The notes under the pieces: model-generated
What the model was told of the DNA's origin: nothing
What the model saw: the letters and a program-made list of their open reading frames with translations, nothing else
Database searches by the model: none
From: Thiothrix litoralis
Lineage (GTDB): Bacteria > Pseudomonadota > Gammaproteobacteria > Thiotrichales > Thiotrichaceae
Assembly: GCF_017901135.1 (NCBI RefSeq)
Contig: NZ_CP072801.1
Location: 4,120,501 to 4,184,500, forward strand
DNA: 64,000 bases
Direction: 5' to 3'
Translations under genes and position numbers: made by a program
Shown here: positions 52,787 through 59,703 of the stretch, piece after piece
Layout of the letters: each line of letters starts with the position of its first letter
How positions within the stretch are numbered: position 1 is the stretch's first letter

Positions 52787-55052
52787 GCTTATTGCCTCCT
52801 GCTAGATAAAACGCATAAATAGATGCCGTAAAACAGCCGAGTATGATCACAACCCAGAGTAATGATTGCACCGGGTGTTGGCCGATAGTGGCAAGCTGAT
52901 AGAACAGGGTCGCGGCTCCATAGCCCAGCCCGGTACTCCATGCCACGCCAAGCGTCGCCCAACGTGCCCCGACTTCACGGTACATGGCTCCAGTTGCCGC
53001 CACACACGGAAAATACATTAGGATGAACAACAGGTAGGCAAATGCGCCGATCTTACCGTCAAAATACTGGTTCATGGCACTGAAGGTGGCATTACTGACA
53101 TCCTGTTGCTCATCAATGGCACCGAAACCCAGCGGGTCGCCAACATGACCCAGCGCATCGCCAAGATTAGCGGGGATGGTGGCCACTGCTTCCTGCAAGC
53201 CTGCCCTGACACTGAAGGGTTTGGCTGTTTCTTCTGCCGCTGCTTCTGGGGTAGTGCCCATTTGGCTATACAGCGCATCCAGCGTGCCGACTACAACTTC
53301 TTTCGCCAGCAAACCACTGACAATACCAACCGTGGCGGGCCAGTTATCCTGCTCAATACCCATCGGTGCGAATACCGGCGTCACCCATTTTGCGGTCGCG
53401 CTGAGGACGGATTTCTCAGTATTCTGGTTGCCAAAGCTACCATCGGTTCCCACGCTGTTCACGACGTTGATCACCATCACCACTGCCACGATCAATTTGC
53501 CCGCGCCTACAATGAAGCCGCGCAATTTATTCCACGTATTGATCAGGATATTGCGTAAACCGGGAAGCTGATACGTCGGCATTTCCATCACGAAATGGTC
53601 AGCGCCGCCTTGCAACAAGGTTTTGCGCATGATTAGCCCGGTGAGGATGGCGAAGGCAATTCCCACCAGATACAGCAGGAATACGATATTCTGCCCGCCA
53701 CCCTGAAAGAAGGCCGCCGCGAACAGCGCATACACAGCCAGCCGTGCCCCGCAGGACATAAACGGTGCCATCAGTACGGTAAGAATGCGTTCCCGCTGGC
53801 TATCGAGGGTACGGGTCGCCATGATCGACGGGACATTACAACCGAAGCCCACGATCAAGGGCACGAATGCTTTGCCGGAAACCCCCAGCCTGCGCATGAA
53901 CTGATCCATCACAAAGGCTGCCCGCGCCATGTAGCCAGATTCTTCCAGCAGGGTAAGGAATAAGTACAGCGCGGCAATAATGGGAATGAACGTCGCCACG
54001 ACTTGCAGGCCGCCGCCCAAGCCATCCGCCAGCAGCGTAATCAACCATTCCGGTGTACCGAAACCTGTCAACACGTGCCGGACACCATCCACTGCAATGG
54101 TTTGCAGGGCAATGTCAAAGAAGTCGATGAAAGCCCCACCAAGGTTAATGCTGAACAGGAACAGCAAATACATCATGACCAAAAAGATGGGGATACCTGT
54201 CCAGCTTCCCAGCACCCAGCGGTCGAGTTTGTCGGAAAGGGTGCGGCTGATCTTGCCGCGTTCATGGGTGGCCTCACGCGCAATGCGAGTGGCGAGGTCA
54301 AAACGGCCATCTGCCAGCAGGAAATCGAACTCTTCGTGCGTTTCTGCCTCTATTTGCTGGTGCAGGGCTGCAATGGTGGGTTCGGTCTTGCAGGTTTGCA
54401 GGGCAAATAACGCATCCGCCCGGCTGATGTCGTCGGTTTGTACGCTCAGCAAGGCTTGTTCAACACTGCTGTGGTAAGGAATGTCAAAATGCAGGGTGGA
54501 AGTGCTGGGGATGTAATGGCAAATCGCGTGGTGAACCGGATGCAAGTCCTTATCCTGACGCAAGGAGATGGGGATGACCGGGCAGCCAAGACGTTCACTC
54601 AGGGCTTGCACATCCACCTTCATGCCGCGCCGTTCCGCCACGTCCATCATGTTCAGTAACACGAGCATAGGGACATTGAGTTCGCGCAATTGCAAGGTCA
54701 GGTATAGGCCACGTTCCAGCGTGCTGGCGTCAACAATATTGATGTAGAGAAAGTCAGGGTTTTGCTGCACGAAATCGCGGGCGACCCGTTCATCAGCAGA
54801 CGTATCGCTGAAATCAAGCGAATACGTACCGGGTAAGTCAACCACGTGCAGGTCTTCGTTGAGCAAGCGGCACTGGCCTTCCTTGCGCTCGACGGTGACA
54901 CCGGGCCAGTTGCCGGTACGCTGGCGTGAGCCTGTCAGTAGGTTGAACAGGGTGGTCTTACCGGCATTGGGGTTGCCCAATAAGGCGATTTCACGGTGTA
55001 ATGCCCCTTTAGGGCAGCGTTTTTCCTTGGCGTGACAGCATTCTTTTGCCAT
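52743..55052 (-). CDS. feoB: Ferrous iron transporter FeoB
   Basis: A 769-residue inner-membrane Fe2+ transporter. The N-terminal G domain has G1 GNPNAGKTT (residues 26-34), G3 DLPGTYSL and G4 LNMMD. The membrane part has the two Gate motifs, including FVPLIVGFGCNVPSIMATRTLDSQRERILTVLMAPFMSCGARLAVY with conserved Cys. The N-terminus adds a Cys/Lys-rich MAKECCHAKEKRC. Operon feoABC with feoA three bases upstream. Confidence 0.97.
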   Translation of the reverse strand: MAKECCHAKEKRCPKGALHREIALLGNPNAGKTTLFNLLTGSRQRTGNWPGVTVERKEGQCRLLNEDLHVVDLPGTYSLDFSDTSADERVARDFVQQNPDFLYINIVDASTLERGLYLTLQLRELNVPMLVLLNMMDVAERRGMKVDVQALSERLGCPVIPISLRQDKDLHPVHHAICHYIPSTSTLHFDIPYHSSVEQALLSVQTDDISRADALFALQTCKTEPTIAALHQQIEAETHEEFDFLLADGRFDLATRIAREATHERGKISRTLSDKLDRWVLGSWTGIPIFLVMMYLLFLFSINLGGAFIDFFDIALQTIAVDGVRHVLTGFGTPEWLITLLADGLGGGLQVVATFIPIIAALYLFLTLLEESGYMARAAFVMDQFMRRLGVSGKAFVPLIVGFGCNVPSIMATRTLDSQRERILTVLMAPFMSCGARLAVYALFAAAFFQGGGQNIVFLLYLVGIAFAILTGLIMRKTLLQGGADHFVMEMPTYQLPGLRNILINTWNKLRGFIVGAGKLIVAVVMVINVVNSVGTDGSFGNQNTEKSVLSATAKWVTPVFAPMGIEQDNWPATVGIVSGLLAKEVVVGTLDALYSQMGTTPEAAAEETAKPFSVRAGLQEAVATIPANLGDALGHVGDPLGFGAIDEQQDVSNATFSAMNQYFDGKIGAFAYLLFILMYFPCVAATGAMYREVGARWATLGVAWSTGLGYGAATLFYQLATIGQHPVQSLLWVVIILGCFTASIYAFYLAGGNKHDVGGNPRLPATAR

Positions 55053-55055
55053 GAT

Positions 55056-55295
55056 TTACTCCTGCACGTGAACCATGATATTGGCGGTAATGGTGCGCCC
55101 CAAGCTGATGCGGTTATTGCCATTACCCAGCACAATATCGCCGTTGCGGTTGCGCAGTATTTCAATGCGGGAGCCGGTGCCTATCCCCATGCCCAGCAGG
55201 CGGATACGGGTGGCGTTATCGGTCTTGACAGCGTAAATATGAGCGGAAAGGCTTTCCGCCAATGTAGAGAGTGGCTGTGCGTTGGCTGAGCTCAT
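55056..55295 (-). CDS. feoA: Ferrous iron transport protein FeoA
   Basis: A 79-residue SH3-like cytosolic protein that aids FeoB. It contains RIRLLGMGIGTGSRIEILRNRNGDIVLGNGNNRISLGRTITANIMV, typical of FeoA. It is first in the feoABC operon and lies directly downstream of a Fur box. Confidence 0.95.
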   Translation of the reverse strand: MSSANAQPLSTLAESLSAHIYAVKTDNATRIRLLGMGIGTGSRIEILRNRNGDIVLGNGNNRISLGRTITANIMVHVQE

Positions 55296-55314
55296 ACGAT
55301 GGCTACCTGCATGT

Positions 55315-55333
55315 GAAAATGATTCTCAAATGT
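55315..55333. promoter_or_regulatory. Fur box upstream of feoA
   Basis: GAAAATGATTCTCAAATGT matches the Fur consensus (GATAATGATAATCATTATC) in most positions, with the typical AATGATTCTCA core. It is 19 bases upstream of the feoA ATG. It implies repression of feoABC when iron is plentiful. Confidence 0.8.
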
Positions 55334-55433
55334 ATATGACATATTCTTAATATTCAAGTTCCAGTGAACATTTTAATGAATAGGCGTTCATGATCGGTGA
55401 TGCAAGCATTGACAAACTTTTCTACCACAGCTT

Positions 55434-56015
55434 ATGAGGGCTACTGTGAAAATAACCCATTATTGTCTTTCTGCGTTGCTGTTGTTCGCCGTGGCAGGTT
55501 GTGATCGGCTGGAACAAGACATGCTATCTGTACCGGATGATACCACGCTCGACCGCTACGGGCTGGATACGCTCAAACTGGGCGACAAACGTGCAGAAGT
55601 GGGCAAACAACTGGATGCCTTGCTGGATAAACCCATGCAATGCACACCAGGTAAAACCGGGCTGGGCGACAAACGCAAAGCCTATTTGCTGGAAGAATGC
55701 AGCGGGGTTCCTGTCGCGGGTGAAGTGGGCAAGTTGTGGGGCGAAAAGCTGAGCTTCTTCAAAGCCGTCTTTGTGGAAGACCAGTTGTGCAGTCTGGAGC
55801 TGCAACTGAAAACCTCCGGTGACTATGCGGCATTGTATGAGGCGCATGGCAAAAAGATTATCAACCTGTTTGGCAAGCCGGATGAGGCTAATGCCAAAGG
55901 CGTCAGGTGGCAGCGTGAAGGCGATGAAGCTGTCCTGAAAGACTTGGGTGATGGTAACATCAGCTTTGAAATCCGCAACAAGAAAGTCGTGCAGGCGCTG
56001 CATCACAAAGGCTAA
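55434..56015 (+). CDS. Putative lipoprotein
   Basis: A 193-residue protein with a lipoprotein signal and lipobox VAGC near residue 23. The mature part contains YGLDTLKLGDKRAEVGKQLDALL followed by CTPGKTGLGDKRKAYLLEEC, with four further Cys that could form disulphides, and ends NISFEIRNKKVVQALHHKG. The layout recalls small outer-membrane SmpA/BamE-like modules but I do not assign a family. It precedes rluE by nine bases and may be cotranscribed. Confidence 0.7.
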   Translation: MRATVKITHYCLSALLLFAVAGCDRLEQDMLSVPDDTTLDRYGLDTLKLGDKRAEVGKQLDALLDKPMQCTPGKTGLGDKRKAYLLEECSGVPVAGEVGKLWGEKLSFFKAVFVEDQLCSLELQLKTSGDYAALYEAHGKKIINLFGKPDEANAKGVRWQREGDEAVLKDLGDGNISFEIRNKKVVQALHHKG

Positions 56016-56024
56016 GAGCAATAC

Positions 56025-56561
56025 ATGTCCCGCATTCTTTTGTTTAATAAACCGTTCGATGTTCTCTGCCAGTTCACTGATCAGGACGGCAGAGTAACGC
56101 TGGCTGACTACATTTCGGTTCCCGGTGTGTACACCGCCGGGCGCTTGGATCGTGACAGCGAGGGCTTGCTATTGCTGACTGATGATGGCGCTTTGCAACA
56201 CCGCATTTCTGACCCCAAACACAAAATGAGCAAAACCTACTGGGTACAGGTGGAAGGTGCGCCGACGGATGCTGATTTGCAGCCGTTACGCGAGGGCATC
56301 CGTTTGAAAGATGGTATGACCCGTCCTGCGGGTGTACGCCTGATGGCTGAACCCCCCGGTTTGTGGGCGCGTATTCCCCCGATCCGGGTGCGTCAGGCGA
56401 TTCCCGATAGTTGGCTGGAAATCACCATCAGTGAAGGCCGTAACCGGCAGGTACGGCGCATGACGGCGGCGATTGGTTTCCCTACCTTGCGGCTGATTCG
56501 TTACCGGATAGGGTCGTGGACGTTAGATGACTTGGCAAGCGGGGAATGGCGTGACGCTTAG
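56025..56561 (+). CDS. rluE: 23S rRNA pseudouridine synthase RluE
   Basis: A 178-residue RsuA/RluB/E/F-family enzyme. It begins [27 protein letters not shown] and has the catalytic Asp in [22 protein letters not shown], then [13 protein letters not shown] and [28 protein letters not shown]. It lacks an S4 domain, as RluE does. Expected target is U2457 of 23S rRNA (E. coli numbering). Confidence 0.94.
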   Translation: MSRILLFNKPFDVLCQFTDQDGRVTLADYISVPGVYTAGRLDRDSEGLLLLTDDGALQHRISDPKHKMSKTYWVQVEGAPTDADLQPLREGIRLKDGMTRPAGVRLMAEPPGLWARIPPIRVRQAIPDSWLEITISEGRNRQVRRMTAAIGFPTLRLIRYRIGSWTLDDLASGEWRDA

Positions 56562-56857
56562 TAGCGGCTTTTGCTCAGGCAGCTTTCGATACAGAGCAGC
56601 ATTTGGCGTTCCATGGTTGGGGTGTCATTGATACGCATGTAAGCACTCAAAAAGGATACTACCCGACGTGCTAGCGATTCCGGGTTATCGCCGGGGGCAA
56701 TAACGGCCGCGTAGAGATCTTGATCGTGTTCCAAAAAACTGCAAATCAGGTTTTTGAAGGCGCTGCTATCCCTGTCGACGTGGATGGCGAGACTACGGGT
56801 ATGTTTGCTGATGATGACAAACTCATCGTTCCCCAACGTAATGACCGGGTTTTCCAT
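56558..56857 (-). CDS. Hypothetical protein
   Basis: A 99-residue soluble protein ([38 protein letters not shown]) with a mixed alpha/beta pattern and two Cys, one near the C-terminus in [12 protein letters not shown] do not recognise it. Its stop overlaps the rluE stop by four bases, convergent. AGGAGCAC precedes the ATG. Confidence 0.6.
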   Translation of the reverse strand: MENPVITLGNDEFVIISKHTRSLAIHVDRDSSAFKNLICSFLEHDQDLYAAVIAPGDNPESLARRVVSFLSAYMRINDTPTMERQMLLCIESCLSKSRY

Positions 56858-56944
56858 GATGTGCTCCTAGTGGTGTTGTCGATTATGCTGCTTGTTTCAA
56901 TTCGATGAAGAGCATAGCCCCGTCATGGTACAGGTGCAAATGAG

Positions 56945-56970
56945 TAGAGACGCAAGGTTTTGCGTCTCTA
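56945..56970. repeat. Perfect 11-bp palindrome TAGAGACGCAA-GGTT-TTGCGTCTCTA
   Basis: An intergenic hairpin with a four-base loop and no T run on either strand. Its sequence resembles interspersed palindromes with the TAGAGACGC core found repeated in many bacterial genomes. It may be a single copy of such a dispersed element. Confidence 0.7.
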
Positions 56971-57020
56971 GGTGGGTAGTTGGAAAATGAGTTGTGACCG
57001 CCACATGGTCATGAGCCGGA

Positions 57021-57230
57021 TCAGGAGGTTTTCTCGGCGGTGTTATCGCAGGCCACCTCTTTTTTTGTGCCATCTTCAAAATACAGGCGGCACATTTTAG
57101 TGTCAATCGGTTCATTTTTGATAATGACCGGTACGGTATTGCTGTTAGCTGTGGCGCTTGCTGGAACGCTATCGGCGCTGGCGGCGGCTGTTGCCATCAA
57201 TAAAACGGCAGAAAGAATAAACTTGAACAT
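57021..57230 (-). CDS. Small secreted Cys-pair protein (copy 1)
   Basis: A 69-residue protein with a signal peptide (MFKFILSAVLLMATAAASA) and a mature part of about 50 residues with VIIKNEPIDTKMCRLYFEDGTKKEVACDN. The two Cys could form one disulphide. It is a clear paralogue of the gene at 57452: both start MFKFI and share I/V-x-NE-x...CRLYFE-x-x-T-K-x-VACD. No family is known to me. Confidence 0.75.
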   Translation of the reverse strand: MFKFILSAVLLMATAAASADSVPASATANSNTVPVIIKNEPIDTKMCRLYFEDGTKKEVACDNTAEKTS

Positions 57231-57390
57231 GATAAAACCCCTTTACTATTGATATGCCCCGCAGCCGTGCGTAATTGGTTGTGCTGGCTGCTTGAGAATT
57301 ATTATGGTTTTTTTATTGGGTAAATTCCGTGATAGAGAACACCTTTTGACAGGGTTTTTTGGAGATAATTTTGAGAGGGCTAAACGCATT

Positions 57391-57428
57391 GCGCCTACCC
57401 CTCCAAGGTATCATGGTGGGGTAGGCGC
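57391..57428. terminator. Strong hairpin between the two small paralogues
   Basis: An 11-pair stem GCGCCTACCCC / GGGGTAGGCGC with a 16-base loop. It lies downstream of the minus-strand gene at 57452 and could end its transcript, but there is no T run. Confidence 0.5.
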
Positions 57429-57451
57429 CGGTGTGAAATTTGCAGGCTTGC

Positions 57452-57643
57452 TTAGTCGCAAGCAACGTCTTTAGTGGTATCGTTTTCAAAATACAGGCGG
57501 CACAGGCCGGGTGCAACTGCTTCATTTTGAACGATAACCTGAAGACCTTTCACTTGGGTGGGAGCCGCTGTCAGTTGATCAGAGCTGGCAACAGCAGCAA
57601 AAACAGTCAGTGACAAAGTGAGTGTTACGATGAACTTGAACAT
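57452..57643 (-). CDS. Small secreted Cys-pair protein (copy 2)
   Basis: A 63-residue paralogue of the gene at 57021. The signal peptide MFKFIVTLTLSLTVFAAVAS is followed by a short linker and LQVIVQNEAVAPGLCRLYFENDTTKDVACD, ending right after the second Cys and Asp. Conservation of the core but not the linker or signal suggests an old duplication under selection. The ATG is preceded by GGAGCCAC. Confidence 0.75.
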   Translation of the reverse strand: MFKFIVTLTLSLTVFAAVASSDQLTAAPTQVKGLQVIVQNEAVAPGLCRLYFENDTTKDVACD

Positions 57644-57849
57644 TTTGTGGCTCCTACGCTATGCGTCAGTCTGGCAATCAGGTGGTAATCGGTACTGTGT
57701 ACCGCATGAAAGTTATTATGCCGGAGCTATTAGGTTTTATCTGTGATGGTAAACACATTTGTATGTATTGCGAAAGAATCTTTGGCTGACATTATTTGAA
57801 AATCCTCCCGCCAGTTGGGCTGGCAGGGTGATTTTCGGAGTGGAGAGCT

Positions 57850-58008
57850 TTACTTTACGGTTGGTTTTGTCGCTGGCTTGGCTGCGGCTTTGTGTTTGGC
57901 AACATGCTTGGTCTTTTTTGCATGACTCTTGGCTTTTGGTGCTGCTTTCGCTTGTTTTTCAGGAGCAGCCTGTTGCATGGCATCGTGTTTCCCGGAAACT
58001 TCAGCCAT
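57850..58008 (-). pseudogene. Lys/Ala-rich tail, possible gene remnant
   Basis: A 52-codon frame (MAEVSGKHDAMQQAAPEKQ, then Lys/Ala/Pro/His-rich to the end) that is strongly biased and coding-like. There is no convincing ribosome-binding site, and in-frame coding character continues a few codons upstream (LTAKDK) to the end of a response-regulator fragment. It looks like the C-terminus of a longer, basic protein whose front was lost in a deletion. It could still be expressed as a small basic protein. Confidence 0.45.
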
Positions 58009-58022
58009 TTTGTCTTTGGCTG

Positions 58023-58067
58023 TCAAACCCCAATCATGGGGTTGTCTTCAACCAGTAAAATGCGCAT
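58023..58067 (-). pseudogene. Response-regulator N-terminal fossil
   Basis: The first 13 codons MRILLVEDNPMIG are the canonical beginning of an OmpR-class response-regulator receiver domain. They then run into Val and a TGA. The start is three bases after the stop of the upstream minus-strand gene. The rest of the receiver and output domain is missing, so a deletion joined this start to the Lys/Ala-rich tail. Confidence 0.6.
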
Positions 58068-58070
58068 GGT

Positions 58071-58658
58071 TTACCTTGGGTTGATGGCAGCCAGTTCTTG
58101 CCGGTAGGCTTCCACATCGCCGTAGTCGACGAAATGGCGGGAACGGTCATGCTGGCTCAGGGCACGGCGGGCGTGTTTGATCGGGCACCAGTATTGCTCG
58201 GTGCGGGCAATGATTTCACGGGTGTATTCCATCAGACCGCTGCCATAACCACAATACATGCAGTTGAGCTTTTCGATGGCATTGAGGTAGCCGAGGTGCT
58301 GGCGGTCGATGATGATGTAGTCAGCGCGTCGTACCCGGTCGATGCCATATACCCGGAAGCAGGCATGTTGGTAAACCGTCACCGCAAGGTCAAGCAACAT
58401 CAAGGGCAATAGGACACTGTAAATGATGGGTGCAGTCAGGATATGCGCCAGTTTAGCGCCCAGCAGGTATCGCCAGATGCCAGTACGGTGGCTTTGCTGG
58501 AATGTGCGGACACTCTGCTCGAAAATGACCCTGCCTTTGTCGAGGGTGTAGTGGAACTGTTGCTGTTTTTCTGCCAGCAGTTGATCGAACTCCTCCTCCA
58601 ACTGGATATGCAGGCGGTGGATACGCTCAAGAACTTCCTCAAGCTGGTTTTGGGGCAT
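58071..58658 (-). CDS. Membrane-associated protein with CxYCxYG motif
   Basis: A 195-residue protein. An N-terminal coiled coil (LEEVLERIHRLHIQLEEEFDQLLAEKQQQF) precedes one or two membrane segments (LAHILTAPIIYSVLLPLMLLDLAVTVYQHACF). A conserved-looking C-terminal part follows: RADYIIIDRQHLGYLNAIEKLNCMYCGYGSGLMEYTREI and TEQYWCPIKHARR, with Cys and His that could bind metal. I recall this C-terminal part as widespread in proteobacteria without assigned function, but cannot check it here. Confidence 0.75.
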   Translation of the reverse strand: MPQNQLEEVLERIHRLHIQLEEEFDQLLAEKQQQFHYTLDKGRVIFEQSVRTFQQSHRTGIWRYLLGAKLAHILTAPIIYSVLLPLMLLDLAVTVYQHACFRVYGIDRVRRADYIIIDRQHLGYLNAIEKLNCMYCGYGSGLMEYTREIIARTEQYWCPIKHARRALSQHDRSRHFVDYGDVEAYRQELAAINPR

Positions 58659-58782
58659 GATAGATTCCTTGGTAAGGTGAGGCGGGTGGTCGTTGCTGCT
58701 TAGGCTATTGCCACCTTGCTGCGAGCATAGTCTGCTTTTAGCTTGCCTGCATCAGGCGCTGAGCAAGAGATTTTTTCAATTT

Positions 58783-58815
58783 CTAAGTCAATACTAAGTT
58801 TTCGTGGTGTAAGCT
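58783..58815 (+). promoter_or_regulatory. Direct-repeat operator and promoter, site 1
   Basis: CTAAGT at 58783 and again at 58794 (11-base period), the second continuing as CTAAGTTTT. A -10-like TAAGCT starts 16 bases after the second repeat start. The same arrangement occurs at 62653. An 11-base direct repeat just upstream of -10 is typical of OmpR-family response regulators. Confidence 0.75.
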
Positions 58816-58871
58816 TGGGGTCGTGCAGAACACTTGCATGGAATATTGAAACCTTAACGGAGATTGAGACG

Positions 58872-59258
58872 ATGAAATTTTCAACAAAACTGGCAGTTGT
58901 ACTGTTGGCGAGCAGTGTGTTGGGTACGGCGTATGCGGCTGAAGTAGATGATCAGGCTGCGCTGGATGATTTGCAGGCCGTTACCAACGTCAGTGTTTCC
59001 ATGGTGGATGCGATCAATGCTGCCTTGAAAGAAGTCCCCGGTGTGCCTGCTGTTGCCGAGTTTGAAAACAGTGACGGCGAAGGGGCGGAAGCGCGCTGGT
59101 TTATTGAAATCATCTCCGGTAAAGCGGTAGTGGATCTTGAAGTGGATGCGGCTACGGGCAAAGTGACCCGTTTGGCGGACGATCCGGTGGATGCTGATGT
59201 GGTCGAGAGTGAAGATGTGTCGCCGCAAGAGGTTCCACCTGAAAAAGCTGACAAGTAA
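58872..59258 (+). CDS. Exported PepSY-domain protein
   Basis: A 128-residue periplasmic protein with a signal peptide (MKFSTKLAVVLLASSVLGTAYA). A PepSY-like domain follows: VDAINAALKEVPGVPAVAEFENSDGEGAEARWFIEIISGKAVVDLEVDAATGKVTRLADDP. The start at 58872 follows GGAGATTGAGACG; earlier in-frame codons lie in the promoter. PepSY proteins often accompany two-component systems and inhibit or sense. A paired direct repeat lies upstream. The stop overlaps the next ATG by one base. Confidence 0.9.
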   Translation: MKFSTKLAVVLLASSVLGTAYAAEVDDQAALDDLQAVTNVSVSMVDAINAALKEVPGVPAVAEFENSDGEGAEARWFIEIISGKAVVDLEVDAATGKVTRLADDPVDADVVESEDVSPQEVPPEKADK

Positions 59259-59692
59259 TGAACACTTCGGGTAACTGGTTTTTCTGGGCGGCGCTATCAG
59301 CGGTGTTTGCGGCGCTGACCGCTATTTTCGCCAAGATTGGCATTCAGGGTGTGAATTCTGATCTGGCGACGCTGATCCGTACCGCCATCATTGGCTGCAT
59401 ACTGGCGGCCTTTGTGTGGTTCACGGGTAAGTGGAGTGATCCTTTTACCTTGTCCCCGAAAACGTGGCTGTTCCTCGGTTTGTCTGGCTTGGCGACGGGC
59501 GCATCTTGGGTGTGTTATTTCCGGGCGCTGCAAATCGGTGATGCCTCCAAGGTTGCCCCGGTCGACAAGTTCAGTCTGGTGCTGGTGGCGGTGTTTGCGT
59601 TTGCGTTCCTTGGGGAACGCCCGTCATTGCATGAATGGCTGGGTATCGGGATGGTTGCGGCGGGTGTCGTGGTGCTGGCGCTGGGTCGCTAA
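59258..59692 (+). CDS. EamA/DMT-family transporter, single-domain
   Basis: A 144-residue protein with four or five membrane spans and one EamA repeat (ALSAVFAALTAIFAKIGIQGVNSDLATLIRT and FSLVLVAVFAFAFLGERPSLHEWLGIGMVAAGVVVLAL). Half-size EamA proteins work as dimers or as pairs; the substrate is unknown. It is coupled to the PepSY gene and followed eleven bases later by the DedA-PAP2 gene. Confidence 0.9.
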   Translation: MNTSGNWFFWAALSAVFAALTAIFAKIGIQGVNSDLATLIRTAIIGCILAAFVWFTGKWSDPFTLSPKTWLFLGLSGLATGASWVCYFRALQIGDASKVAPVDKFSLVLVAVFAFAFLGERPSLHEWLGIGMVAAGVVVLALGR

Positions 59693-59703
59693 AAGGAATC
59701 TTC

